The notes beneath the pieces were generated by a model. It ran no database searches, was not told the DNA's origin, and saw nothing but the letters and a program-made list of their open reading frames with translations. 64,000 nt of DNA from Streptomyces diacarni. GTDB taxonomy: Bacteria; Actinomycetota; Actinomycetes; Streptomycetales; Streptomycetaceae. Shown here piece by piece: positions 33,407-41,763 of the stretch. The stretch spans positions 124,001 to 188,000 of the forward strand of contig NZ_QOIN01000026.1 of the NCBI RefSeq assembly GCF_003323715.1, written 5' to 3'. Every line of letters begins with the position of its first letter. Position 1 is the stretch's first letter. Both the position numbers and the translations under genes were made by a program.

Positions 33407-33988
33407 TCACCCGCCCAGTGGCCAGCACCCGACCGGCTCGTACCGGGGCTGCTCGCCCGGAACGCCGCTGGTGGGCGGCTCGCTGCGGACGAGGAGCAGG
33501 TCCTGTGCGCTCCAGCTGGAGCCCGTGAAGGGCTCCAGCTGGGCCACGTAGGGGCGCAGGTCGGGCGTGCCGCGGTTCCTGGCCCGGGCCAGTGTGAGGT
33601 GCGCCCTGAACGAGGGGTGCGCGTCGACGGGGAGCACGCCCGCGCGGCGGCCCGCCGCCGTGGTGGCCGCCGCGAGCCGGGTGAGGGCCGCGCGGTCGGT
33701 GTCCTGGTGCACGCCGGCCCACAGGGCGCGGTCGCCGAAGCGGCCGCCTGCGGCAAGGCGCATCGGGAGGGGACCGTGTGCCCGGTGCGCCACGCGGGCC
33801 AGGCGGGTGCCGAGGTCGTCCGCCTGCTTCTCGGGCACCTCGCCGTAGAAGCTGAGTGTGAAGTGCCAGCTCTCGGGTGTGGTCCAGCGCAGGTCCCCGG
33901 CGCCGGGGAGGCGGGTGAGCTGGCGTGTGAAGCGCGCCAGTTCCGCCACCGCCTCAGCCGGGGGCCACAACGCCGCGAACAGTCTCAT
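33407..33988 (-). CDS. thpR: RNA 2',3'-cyclic phosphodiesterase (2'-5' RNA ligase family)
   Basis: 193 residues from ATG 33988 (MRLFAALWPPAEAVAELARF). Both HxTx motifs of the 2H phosphoesterase fold are present: WHFTLSFYGEV (about 46) and FRAHLTLARARN (about 128). These enzymes hydrolyse RNA 2',3'-cyclic phosphates to 2'-phosphates and can reversibly ligate tRNA halves in vitro. Followed by the tiny membrane protein gene on the same strand. An in-frame GTG at 34006 is an alternative start. Confidence 0.92.
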   Translation of the reverse strand: MRLFAALWPPAEAVAELARFTRQLTRLPGAGDLRWTTPESWHFTLSFYGEVPEKQADDLGTRLARVAHRAHGPLPMRLAAGGRFGDRALWAGVHQDTDRAALTRLAAATTAAGRRAGVLPVDAHPSFRAHLTLARARNRGTPDLRPYVAQLEPFTGSSWSAQDLLLVRSEPPTSGVPGEQPRYEPVGCWPLGG

Positions 33989-34104
33989 GGGGCCGGACTC
34001 TGCCACAGCCGCCCCAGCGCCACGTACCGGGTGCCGGGATCACCTCGGGGAGCGTCTCCCGGACGGGCTTCCCCCACGCGGCGAGGGGCCCGGACGCGCC
34101 CCGG

Positions 34105-34226
34105 AGGGGCGCGGGGAACTGCTCCCCCTGGGGGCACCTCCCGGCCGGAGGCTGGGGGACTCCGGCCGGGAGGTGCCCCCACCAGCCGCAAACCACCCGC
34201 GGACCGCACGCTTCGAACAGTGGCAC
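34105..34226. repeat. Dispersed Streptomyces 3'-UTR repeat, copy A, split by a palindrome
   Basis: AGGGGCGCGGGGAACTGC (34105-34122), then ACCAGCC... to CGAACAGTGGCAC (34181-34226), matches copy B at 50919-50985. In copy A the two halves are separated by a 58-base palindromic insert (34123-34180). Both copies lie about 30 bases after the stop of a minus-strand gene ending in GCCGCGTAG. Confidence 0.75.
34129..34181. terminator. 21-bp perfect inverted repeat
   Basis: Arms 34129-34149 and 34161-34181 are perfectly complementary with an 11-base loop. It lies downstream of the MFS gene (minus strand), so it would form a very stable terminator or mRNA-end hairpin. Confidence 0.75.
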
Positions 34227-34257
34227 CCCCTGCCGGTACAAGCCCGCAGGAAGATCC

Positions 34258-35775
34258 CTACGCGGCCTCCGTCACCGCCTCCCGGCGGACGAACCGGACC
34301 GGCGGCTGGCCGCGCCGCAGGCTCACCGCTGGTCGCAGCCCCGCGATGCGCGCCAGTACGAGGGCCACGGCCACCGCCGCCACGGCGGAGATCAGGCCGC
34401 CGGCCAGGAAGCCCGTGCGGGCGCCGAAGGTGTCGGTGATCCAGCCCATGATGGGCCCGCCGATGGGGGTGCCGCCGACGAAGACCATCATGAACAGGCT
34501 CATCACCCGGCCCCGCATCGCCGGGTCGGAGGCGAGTTGGACGCTGGAGTTCGCGGTCACGTTGAACGTCAGGCCGGCCAGCCCGATCGGCGCCATCAGC
34601 GCGGCGAACAGCCAGTACGAGGGCGAGAGCGCGGCGACCATTTCCAGGACGCCGAAGACCAGCGCGGCGCCGGCCATCAGCCGCATCCGCGACTGGCCGC
34701 GCCGGGCGGCCAGCAGCGCGCCCGCGACGGAGCCGACGGCCATCAGGAAGTTCAGGGCGCCGTAGGTGCCCGCGCCCTCGTGGAAGACGTCGCTGGTGAA
34801 GGCCGTCAGCCAGATGGGGAAGTTGAAGCCGAACGTTCCGATGAAGCCGACCAGCACGATGGGCCACAGCAGTTCGGGGTGGCCGCGTACGTACCGCAGG
34901 CCCTCGCGCAGCTGGCCCTTGCCGCGCTGCACGGGTTTGCTGGTGTACAGCTCGCCCGCGCGCATCATCAGCAGCCCGATGAGGGGGGCGGCGAAGGAGA
35001 GGCCGTTGATCAGGAAGGCCCAGCCGCCGCCGACGGCGGAGATCAGCACGCCGGCGACGGCGGGTCCGACCAGCCGGGCGCTCTGGAAGTTCGCGGAGTT
35101 GAGGGAGACGGCGTTGCGTATCTGGGTGGGTCCGACCATCTCGGAGACGAAGGTCTGCCGGGTCGGGTTGTCGACGACGGTGATGAGGCCGAGGACGAAC
35201 GCGAGCGCGTAGACGTGGGCGACCTGCACGTTTCCGCTCAGCGTGAGCGCGGCGAGCGCCAGCCCGGTCAGGCCCATGGCGGACTGGGTGGCGAACAGCA
35301 GCTTGCGCTTGGAGCAGCGGTCGGCGATGACGCCCCCGTACAGCCCGAACAGGAGCATGGGCAGGAACTGGAGCGCGGTGGTGATGCCGACGGCCGTGGA
35401 GGAGCCGGTGAGGCTGTGCACGAGCCAGTCCTGGGCGATGCGCTGCATCCAGGTGCCGGTGTTGGAGACGACCTGACCGAGGGCGAAGAGGCGGTAGTTG
35501 CGGATGCGCAGCGAGGCGAACATCGAGGTCTTCGCACCGGGTTGCGGTGCGGCGCCGCGCTTGTGCGGTGTGCCCCGCGGGGCGTCCTGCGCGGCGCCGG
35601 GCGGCGCCTCCTGCGGGGCGGAGCTGTGCGGGGCGCCTCGCGGGGCGTTGGGGGGTGGGTTCTGCGGCGCGGCGTGCGCGGCGTCTTGTGACGCGTCCTG
35701 CGGCGCCTCGTGCGGGTGGGTTTCGTCGGCTGCGGATGGTGCGGGTGCGGAGTCTGCTCCGTGGCCCGTACTCAA
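34258..35775 (-). CDS. MFS transporter (TMEffluxer/EntS-like)
   Basis: 505 residues. An N-terminal cytoplasmic tail of about 80 residues is Ala/Pro/Gln-rich with repeats of APRGA/DA. Then twelve membrane helices beginning NYRLFALGQVVSNTGTWMQR, with the MFS loop 2-3 motif GVIADRCSKRKLLFATQSAM and the mid-loop RGHPELLWPIVLVGFIGTFG. NTGTWMQRIAQDWLV and the ITVVDNPTRQTFVSEMVGP signature are typical of the TMEffluxer group that includes enterobactin exporter EntS and many drug exporters. Encoded 33 bases after the MarR gene, so one operon under its control. Confidence 0.9.
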   Translation of the reverse strand: MSTGHGADSAPAPSAADETHPHEAPQDASQDAAHAAPQNPPPNAPRGAPHSSAPQEAPPGAAQDAPRGTPHKRGAAPQPGAKTSMFASLRIRNYRLFALGQVVSNTGTWMQRIAQDWLVHSLTGSSTAVGITTALQFLPMLLFGLYGGVIADRCSKRKLLFATQSAMGLTGLALAALTLSGNVQVAHVYALAFVLGLITVVDNPTRQTFVSEMVGPTQIRNAVSLNSANFQSARLVGPAVAGVLISAVGGGWAFLINGLSFAAPLIGLLMMRAGELYTSKPVQRGKGQLREGLRYVRGHPELLWPIVLVGFIGTFGFNFPIWLTAFTSDVFHEGAGTYGALNFLMAVGSVAGALLAARRGQSRMRLMAGAALVFGVLEMVAALSPSYWLFAALMAPIGLAGLTFNVTANSSVQLASDPAMRGRVMSLFMMVFVGGTPIGGPIMGWITDTFGARTGFLAGGLISAVAAVAVALVLARIAGLRPAVSLRRGQPPVRFVRREAVTEAA

Positions 35776-35808
35776 GCGGCTTCGCCTCCTGTTCTCGGTC
35801 GTATCTCC

Positions 35809-36405
35809 TTACAAGTGCGCCAGCTTCTCCAGCACCGGCGCGGCGGCACGCAGCGTCGCCCACTCGTCCTCGTCCAGCTCCTGGACCAGTTCGGCCAGCC
35901 AGGCGTTCCGCTTGGTGCGGGCCGCGGCGAGCATCGACACGGCCTGCCCCGTCTGGGTGACCACCTTCTGCCTGCGGTCCTCGGGGTGCGGCTCGAGCCG
36001 GACGAGCCCTTTGGACTCCAGCATCGCGACGATCCGCGTCATCGACGGCGGCTGCACGTGTTCCTTGCGGGCCAGCTCGCTGGGGGTGGCCGAGCCGCAG
36101 CGGGCGAGGGTGCCGAGCACCGACATCTCGGTGGGGCTGAGGGATTCGTCGACGCGCTGGTGTTTCAGCCGCCTGGAGAGCCGCATCACTCCGGCGCGGA
36201 GCGCGTTGACGGCGTCCTCGGCCTCCTGGTCGGCCGTGGGTACCTCCGCGGCCTCGGCGGCTCCGGCGGCTTCTGCCGTCCGGGTGGCCTCCGTGGGGTC
36301 CGTGGCATCCATGGCCTCGGCGAGGTGAGCGGCCTCGCGGAGCATGTCCGGCACGCCGGGTGGGGGCCCGTCCGCGAGTCGCGGAGCAGGGAGCTGTTCC
36401 GACAT
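35809..36405 (-). CDS. MarR-family regulator
   Basis: 198 residues. An Ala/Glu-rich extension (1-60) precedes a winged helix: LRAGVMRLSRRLKHQRVDES, LSPTEMSVLGTLARCGSATP, ELARKEHVQPPSMTRIVAML and the wing VRLEPHPEDRRQKVVTQT. It probably represses the downstream MFS gene until a toxic ligand binds. ATG 36405 appears leaderless, seven bases from a TAGGCT -10 box. Confidence 0.92.
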   Translation of the reverse strand: MSEQLPAPRLADGPPPGVPDMLREAAHLAEAMDATDPTEATRTAEAAGAAEAAEVPTADQEAEDAVNALRAGVMRLSRRLKHQRVDESLSPTEMSVLGTLARCGSATPSELARKEHVQPPSMTRIVAMLESKGLVRLEPHPEDRRQKVVTQTGQAVSMLAAARTKRNAWLAELVQELDEDEWATLRAAAPVLEKLAHL

Positions 36406-36412
36406 AATTCTT

Positions 36413-36440
36413 AGCCTACCTCATTACTCCGTCTAAAGAA
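36413..36440 (-). promoter_or_regulatory. Promoter of the marR-MFS operon
   Basis: Minus-strand TTCTTT (36435-36440) and TAGGCT (36413-36418) are 16 bases apart, with the ATG seven bases beyond the -10. Local AT-richness (TAATGAGGTAGGCTAAGAAT) stands out and is a likely MarR binding region. Confidence 0.5.
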
Positions 36441-36532
36441 CACGGGTCGCAGCCCTCATGGGCTCACACGTACGAGTGAGTCGGGGCACATTCGCCGGAC
36501 AGCGGCCGGGGTGGGTTCGCGACCGTTGTCGT

Positions 36533-36763
36533 ATGACCAGCCTGACTCCTCCGTGTGACAACGACCACCACGGGCAGCCCGACTCCCAGGTGCTCAGCCT
36601 CCGCATAGAGGCCGCCCTGTTGGAGCGGTTGACCGACCACGCGGCCAAGCGCGGGATGAGCGTGCAGGACTACGTGGTCCGCACGCTCGTGCGCGACGAC
36701 TTCGACGAACGCTTCAAGGCGTCCGTCGAGGAGACCGAACGCTTCTACGGCCGCTCCGCATGA
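36533..36763 (+). CDS. Ribbon-helix-helix/CopG-like small protein
   Basis: 76 residues: a polar start, then VLSLRIEAALLERLTDHAAK and RGMSVQDYVVRTLVRDDFDE, a ribbon-helix-helix DNA-binding core like that of antitoxins, ending RFKASVEETERFYGRSA, a typical toxin-contacting tail. No toxin gene is adjacent. Frame is open upstream to 36458 but the ATG at 36533 is preferred. Could be an orphan antitoxin or a housekeeping regulator. Confidence 0.7.
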   Translation: MTSLTPPCDNDHHGQPDSQVLSLRIEAALLERLTDHAAKRGMSVQDYVVRTLVRDDFDERFKASVEETERFYGRSA

Positions 36764-36907
36764 GCCCCCCGATCACTCCGCGCACCGACCACTGCCCGCA
36801 CCGCCCGCCGCGCGCACCGCCACGGTCCGGACCCGGGCCCGCACACACCTGTGCCCCTCCCGCCGTGGAGAGGGGCACGACGGCGCACCGGAGGGGCAGC
36901 GGCGGAG

Positions 36908-38383
36908 CTACTGCACCCCGAGCAGCTGTTCGATCGGATTGAGGAGGAAGTAGACGAGGAAGCAGAGGCCGACGACGTTGAGCAGCCACGGGATCTCGCG
37001 GATCCGCCCCGCGGCGGCCCGCAGGACGATGAAGGCGATGACGCCCATGCCGATGCCGTTGGTGATGCTGTAGGTGAACGGCATCGAGACGATCGTCAGG
37101 AACGCGGGGATGGCGACGGTCGCGTCGCCCCAGTCGATGTCCCGCACGTTGGCGGCCATGATCAGGAAGCCGACGACGAGCAGCGCGGGCGTCGCCGCCT
37201 GCGAGGGCACCACCTTGGCGAGGGGGGTGAAGACCAGCGCGAGGAGGAAGAGCCCGCCGGTCACCACGTTGGCCAGCCCGGTGCGCGCGCCCTCACCGAC
37301 GCCCGCCGTGGACTCCACGAAGCAGGTGTTGGCCGAGCAGGAGCCGACTCCGCCCGCGGCGACGCCGACGCCGTCCATGAACAGGATGCGGCCCATGCGC
37401 GGCAGCTGCCCCTGCTCGTCGGCGAGCCCCGACTCCTCGCCGACGCCGATGATGGTGCCCATCGCGTCGAAGAAGCCGGACAGCAGCACCGTGAAGACGA
37501 ACAGGCAGCCGGTCAGCCATCCGACCTCGTGGAAGCCGCCGAGCAGGCTGATGTCGCCGACCAGGGAGAAGTCGGGCGTGCCGACGACGGAGTCGGGCAC
37601 CGTGGGCACCGACAGGCCCCAGGCCGCGTCGGGGATCTTGGCGACGGCGTTGATGACGATGGCGACGACGGCCATGGCGACGATGCCGATGAGGATGGCG
37701 CCCTTCGTCTTCCGCACGGTCAGCACGAACATCAGGACGAGGCCGAGCACGAACACCAGCACGGGCCAGCCCTGGAGCTGTCCGCCGATCCCGAGCCCGA
37801 GGGGGACGGTGGTCTTGGCGGCGTCCGGGTTGCGGGTCACGAAGCCGGAGTCCACGAGGCCGATGAGCGAGATGAACAGGCCGATGCCGATGGCGATGGC
37901 CCGGCGCAGCCCGTTCGGAATGGCGTCCATGACGCGCTGCCGCAGCCCGGAGGCCACCAGGATCATCAGCACGATGCCGGCCAGCACCACCATGCCCATG
38001 GCGTCGGGCCAGGTCATCTTGGGGGCCAGCTGGAGCGCCACCACGGCGTTGATGCCCAGCCCGGTGGCCAGGGCGATGGGGACGTTGCCGATGACGCCCA
38101 TCAGCACGGTGGTGAGCCCGGCCATCAGCGCGGTGGCGGTGACCAGCTGCCCGTTGTCGAGCTGGTGGCCGTATTTGTCGGTGCCCGCGCCGAGGATGAT
38201 CGGGTTCAGCACGATAATGTACGCCATCGCGAAGAAGGTGGCGAGCCCGCCGCGCAGCTCCCGGCCGACGGTCGAGCCGCGGTCCGAGATGCTGAAGAAG
38301 CGGTCCAGTGCGGAGCGGGGAGCGGGGGGCGGGGTGTCTCGCGGGGAGCCGGGGGAATCGACCGGGCTGGCCGAAGCGGGCAT
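36908..38383 (-). CDS. NCS2-family purine permease (AzgA-like)
   Basis: 491 residues, about 12-14 membrane helices. Motifs: GGLATFFAMAYIIVLNPIIL, GNVPIALATGLGINAVVALQ, GLRRAIAIGIGLFISLIGLV, SGFFDAMGTIIGVGEESGLA, GSCSANTCFVESTAGVGEGA. The FFDAMGT...SANTCFVESTAG pattern belongs to the guanine/hypoxanthine/adenine AzgA/PbuG branch. It imports purine bases with protons. ATG 38383; the 200-base upstream region is divergent from the DUF2530 gene and is unusually AT-rich around 38440-38510. Confidence 0.92.
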   Translation of the reverse strand: MPASASPVDSPGSPRDTPPPAPRSALDRFFSISDRGSTVGRELRGGLATFFAMAYIIVLNPIILGAGTDKYGHQLDNGQLVTATALMAGLTTVLMGVIGNVPIALATGLGINAVVALQLAPKMTWPDAMGMVVLAGIVLMILVASGLRQRVMDAIPNGLRRAIAIGIGLFISLIGLVDSGFVTRNPDAAKTTVPLGLGIGGQLQGWPVLVFVLGLVLMFVLTVRKTKGAILIGIVAMAVVAIVINAVAKIPDAAWGLSVPTVPDSVVGTPDFSLVGDISLLGGFHEVGWLTGCLFVFTVLLSGFFDAMGTIIGVGEESGLADEQGQLPRMGRILFMDGVGVAAGGVGSCSANTCFVESTAGVGEGARTGLANVVTGGLFLLALVFTPLAKVVPSQAATPALLVVGFLIMAANVRDIDWGDATVAIPAFLTIVSMPFTYSITNGIGMGVIAFIVLRAAAGRIREIPWLLNVVGLCFLVYFLLNPIEQLLGVQ

Positions 38384-38545
38384 GGGTGACCTCGGGTACG
38401 TGCTGACGAAGCGGAACGGAGGGGTCCGACTGGATCAGCTTGGACAATCGCACGAAAGAATCCAGCCATCTCCAGTTGGTTTCAGTATGAACAAACGAAC
38501 GGCCTGATCGCCAACTCCGCCCCCTGACCCCCCGACGCCCCTCGC

Positions 38546-38568
38546 TAGGCTGGGGTCCTGACAGGACC
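38546..38568 (+). promoter_or_regulatory. -10 box and palindrome before the DUF2530 gene
   Basis: TAGGCT (38546-38551) followed three bases later by the perfect palindrome GGTCCT-GAC-AGGACC (38554-38568) around the expected transcription start: promoter with possible operator. Confidence 0.4.
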
Positions 38569-38583
38569 GGAAACGAGGGAGCC

Positions 38584-38850
38584 GTGGCGATGGGTCTGAT
38601 GGACAAGTGGACCAACGGCGAGCGCGAGGCCCCCGAGCCGCTGGAGGGCAACGTCGTCGGCACGGTCGTGGCCGGCACCCTGATCTGGCTCGTCCTCTTC
38701 CTCGGCCAACTCCCCTTCTACGGCTGGTTCGCCGACAAGGGCCACTCCTGGTGGGTGTGGACCTGCGCCGCCGGAGCGGGCCTGGGCTGCGTCGGCATCT
38801 GGTACGTGCGCGCCCGGGACAAGGCGATCAGGCGGGCCCGGCAGGACTGA
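38584..38850 (+). CDS. DUF2530 two-helix membrane protein
   Basis: 88 residues: GTVVAGTLIWLVLFLGQLPF (first helix), WWVWTCAAGAGLGCVGIWYV (second helix), basic C terminus RARDKAIRRARQD. This is the actinobacterial DUF2530 family. GTG 38584 with GAGGGAGCC just before; ATG 38590 is possible. 57 bases upstream of the P-type ATPase gene on the same strand, likely co-transcribed. Confidence 0.85.
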   Translation: MAMGLMDKWTNGEREAPEPLEGNVVGTVVAGTLIWLVLFLGQLPFYGWFADKGHSWWVWTCAAGAGLGCVGIWYVRARDKAIRRARQD

Positions 38851-38907
38851 GACGGCGCGACGCGCCACCGTCCTCCTCGCGCCCCGAGTGCCCCGTACCG
38901 TCGAAAC

Positions 38908-41346
38908 ATGACACTTGCGGGCGAAGGTCTCACCGAGGCGGAAGTCGCCGAGCGCGTCGAGCGCGGGGAGGTCAACGACGTCCCCCCGCGCAACAGCAGG
39001 TCGGCCGCCGACATCGTCCGCGCCAACGTCCTCACCCGCTTCAACGCGCTCATCGGCGTCCTCTTCCTGATCATCCTGGTCGTCGGCCCGCTCCAGGACG
39101 GCCTCTTCGGCTTCGTCATCGTGGCCAACACGGGCATCGGCATCATCCAGGAGCTGCGCGCCAAGCGGACGCTCGACAACCTCGCCGTCATCGGGGAGGC
39201 CCGCCCCCGGGTACGGCGTGACGGGCGCACCACTGAGCTGCCCACCGACCGGATCGTGCTGGGCGACCTGATCGCGCTGCGCCCCGGCGACAAGTGCGTG
39301 GTCGACGGCGAGGTGGCGGAGGCGGACGGCCTGGAGGTCGACGAGTCCCTGCTGACCGGCGAGTCAGAACCGGTCGCCAAGCGGCCGGGGGACGCCGTGC
39401 TGTCCGGCAGCTTCGTGGTGGCGGGCACCGGCGCCTTCACCGCGACGCGAGTGGGCCGCCAGGCCTACGCGGCGCAGCTCGCCGAGGAGGCCAGCCGCTT
39501 CACGCTCGTCCACTCCGAACTGCGCGGCGGCATCAGCCGACTGCTGAAGTACATCACCTGGATGATGGTCCCGGCCGCGCTCGGCCTGATTCTCAGCCAG
39601 CTCGTCGTCGAGCACAACGACGTGCACGAGGCCGTGCGGCGCATGGTCGCCGGCATCGTGCCGATGGTGCCCGAGGGGCTGGTGCTGCTGACCTCGGTGG
39701 CCTTCGCCATCGGCGTCATCCGGCTGGGCCGCCGACAGTGCCTCGTCCAGGAGCTGCCCGCCATCGAGGGACTGGCGCGGGTCGACGTCGTCTGCCTCGA
39801 CAAGACGGGCACCCTGACGGAGGGCGGCATGGACGTCGCCGAGGTGCGCGCCCTCGACGGGGCCGACGAGGCCTACCTGGCCCGGGTGCTGGCGGCGTTC
39901 GGAGCCTCCGATCCGCACCCCAACGCCAGCCTCCAGGCGATCGGCGCGGCCTACCCGGCGCCCGGGGACGGCCCCGGCGCCTGGCGCCTGACCGCAACCC
40001 TGCCCTTCTCCTCCGCCCGCAAGTACAGCGGTGCCGCCTTCGCCGAACCGGACGGCACCCCCAGCGCCTGGCTGCTGGGCGCCCCCGACGTGCTCCTGAC
40101 GGCGGGCCACCCCGTACTGGCCGAGGTGGACCGGCTGGACCGGGAGGGCCTGCGGGTACTGCTGCTGGCGCACGCGGCGAACGGGCTGCCGCACAGCGGC
40201 GACGGCCTCCCGGACCCGGGCCCGCACCCCGGCGCCGGCCCCGACCCCGGCGCCCGCTCGGACGGCGGTCAGGCGCACGGGGAGCCCCTCACGCGTCCCG
40301 CGGCGCTCGTCGTCCTCGAACAGCGGCTGCGGCCCGACGCCGGGGACACCCTCGCCTACTTCGCCGAGCAGGACGTCGACACCAAGGTGATCTCGGGTGA
40401 CAACGCGGTCTCCGTCGGCGCGGTCGCCGCGAAACTCCGGCTGCCCGGCGCCCAGCACCCCGTCGACGCGCGCGAGATGCCCGCCGACCGCACCCGCCTG
40501 GCCCGCGCGGTGGAGGGCGGAACGGTCTTCGGGCGGGTCACACCGCAGCAGAAGCGGCAGCTGGTGGGCGCCCTCCAGGCGGAGGGGCACACGGTGGCGA
40601 TGACCGGCGACGGCGTCAACGACGTCCTCGCGCTCAAGGACGCCGACATCGGGGTCTGCATGGGCTCGGGCTCCGAGGCGACCAAGGCGGTGGCCCAGAT
40701 CGTGCTGCTGGACGACAGCTTCGCGACGCTGCCCTCGGTCGTCGGCGAGGGCCGCCGGGTCATCGGCAACATCGAACGGGTCGCCAACCTGTTCTTGACC
40801 AAGACGGTCTACTCCGTGCTGCTGGCCGTGCTCGTCATCTGCTGGCAGGTCCCCTACCCGTTCCTCCCCCGCCACCTGACGCTGCTGTCCTCGCTGACCA
40901 TCGGCATCCCGGCCTTCTTCCTCGCCCTGGCACCCAACAGGGAACGGGCCAGGCCGCACTTCGTGCGGCGCGTCCTGCGCTACGCGGTGCCCTGCGGACT
41001 GATCGCCGGGGCGGCCACGTTCGCCACGTACCTGCTGGCGCGGCACCACTACAGCGGCGCCGAGGCGCTGGCCGCCGAGACCAGCGCCGCGACGCTGACC
41101 CTCTTCCTGATCGCCATGTGGGTGCTGGCCATCGTGGCGCGGCCCTACACGTGGTGGCGGGTGGGGCTGGTGGCGGCGATGGGGGTCGCCTTCCTGGTGG
41201 TGCTGGCGACCCCGTGGCTCCAGCGCTTCTTCGCGCTCAAGCTGGTCGGCACCGCCGTGCCGTGGACCGCGGTGGGGGTGGCCGCGGTGGCGGGCGTCCT
41301 GCTGGAGGCCGCGTGGCGCCTGGTGGCCAGGCGGCTGCCCGCCTGA
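38908..41346 (+). CDS. P-type cation ATPase, CtpE-like
   Basis: 812 residues. Actuator motif LLTGESEPVAKRPGDAV (about 149); membrane-4 motif GIVPMVPEGLVLLTSVAFAI (about 248), whose PEGL is typical of Ca2+-type pumps; phosphorylation site CLDKTGTLTEGG (about 304); hinge TGDGVNDVLALKDADIGVCM (about 568). The overall layout matches mycobacterial CtpE, shown to move calcium. The nucleotide-binding domain has a Gly/Pro/Asp-rich insertion (about residues 430-460) unlike its surroundings. Ten helices expected. Calcium (or another divalent cation) is an inference from the family. Confidence 0.88.
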   Translation: MTLAGEGLTEAEVAERVERGEVNDVPPRNSRSAADIVRANVLTRFNALIGVLFLIILVVGPLQDGLFGFVIVANTGIGIIQELRAKRTLDNLAVIGEARPRVRRDGRTTELPTDRIVLGDLIALRPGDKCVVDGEVAEADGLEVDESLLTGESEPVAKRPGDAVLSGSFVVAGTGAFTATRVGRQAYAAQLAEEASRFTLVHSELRGGISRLLKYITWMMVPAALGLILSQLVVEHNDVHEAVRRMVAGIVPMVPEGLVLLTSVAFAIGVIRLGRRQCLVQELPAIEGLARVDVVCLDKTGTLTEGGMDVAEVRALDGADEAYLARVLAAFGASDPHPNASLQAIGAAYPAPGDGPGAWRLTATLPFSSARKYSGAAFAEPDGTPSAWLLGAPDVLLTAGHPVLAEVDRLDREGLRVLLLAHAANGLPHSGDGLPDPGPHPGAGPDPGARSDGGQAHGEPLTRPAALVVLEQRLRPDAGDTLAYFAEQDVDTKVISGDNAVSVGAVAAKLRLPGAQHPVDAREMPADRTRLARAVEGGTVFGRVTPQQKRQLVGALQAEGHTVAMTGDGVNDVLALKDADIGVCMGSGSEATKAVAQIVLLDDSFATLPSVVGEGRRVIGNIERVANLFLTKTVYSVLLAVLVICWQVPYPFLPRHLTLLSSLTIGIPAFFLALAPNRERARPHFVRRVLRYAVPCGLIAGAATFATYLLARHHYSGAEALAAETSAATLTLFLIAMWVLAIVARPYTWWRVGLVAAMGVAFLVVLATPWLQRFFALKLVGTAVPWTAVGVAAVAGVLLEAAWRLVARRLPA

Positions 41347-41522
41347 CCGCGCCGGGAGCACGGCGGCCGACGGCGCCGCCGCGCCGCCGTCCCGGTGCCG
41401 TGACCGCTCCAACGGGTGCGCACCGGGTGGCGGAAGGCGGGGTCGCGGGGGCGGGCCCGCGGGGTAACGATGTGCTCGCCCAGCACACCGGAGCCCCACC
41501 TGAGCACCGAAGGAGAGCGGCC

Positions 41523-41759
41523 ATGCCCGTCTGCGAGGTCTGCGACAACGACTACCCCCACACCTTCGAGGTCCGCGCCGCCGGACAGGTGCACGTGTTC
41601 GACTGCCTGGAGTGCGCGGCCCACAAGATGGCGCCCGTGTGCGAGAACTGCGGGTGCCGCATCCTGGGCCACGGTATGGAGACGAACGGCCAGTACTTCT
41701 GCTGCGCCCACTGCGCCCGCACCCAGGGCCGCACCCAGCTGGCCGACAGCGCGCCGTAA
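41523..41759 (+). CDS. Cys-rich metal-binding small protein
   Basis: 78 residues with nine Cys and five His: CEVCDNDYPHTF, CLECAAHKMAPVCENCGC, YFCCAHCAR. This resembles the bacterial metallothionein/zinc-ribbon-type proteins common in actinomycetes, probably binding two zinc ions. ATG 41523 with AAGGAGAG ten bases upstream. Convergent with the sacsin-like gene, four bases away. Confidence 0.8.
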   Translation: MPVCEVCDNDYPHTFEVRAAGQVHVFDCLECAAHKMAPVCENCGCRILGHGMETNGQYFCCAHCARTQGRTQLADSAP

Positions 41760-41763
41760 GGCC

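Noticed and set aside
34040..35863. 607-codon minus-strand frame over the MFS gene
   Set aside because: Arg-rich out-of-frame shadow of the transporter; the real frame has clear membrane helices.
36403..36430. Possible iron box before marR (TGAGGTAGGCTAA on minus strand)
   Set aside because: Fits the IdeR consensus only if one base is deleted; spacing is critical for DtxR proteins, and the sequence is explained by a TAGGCT -10 box.
38384..38583. Purine riboswitch before the NCS2 permease
   Set aside because: The AT-richer leader shows no three-way junction with the conserved purine-riboswitch loop sequences.
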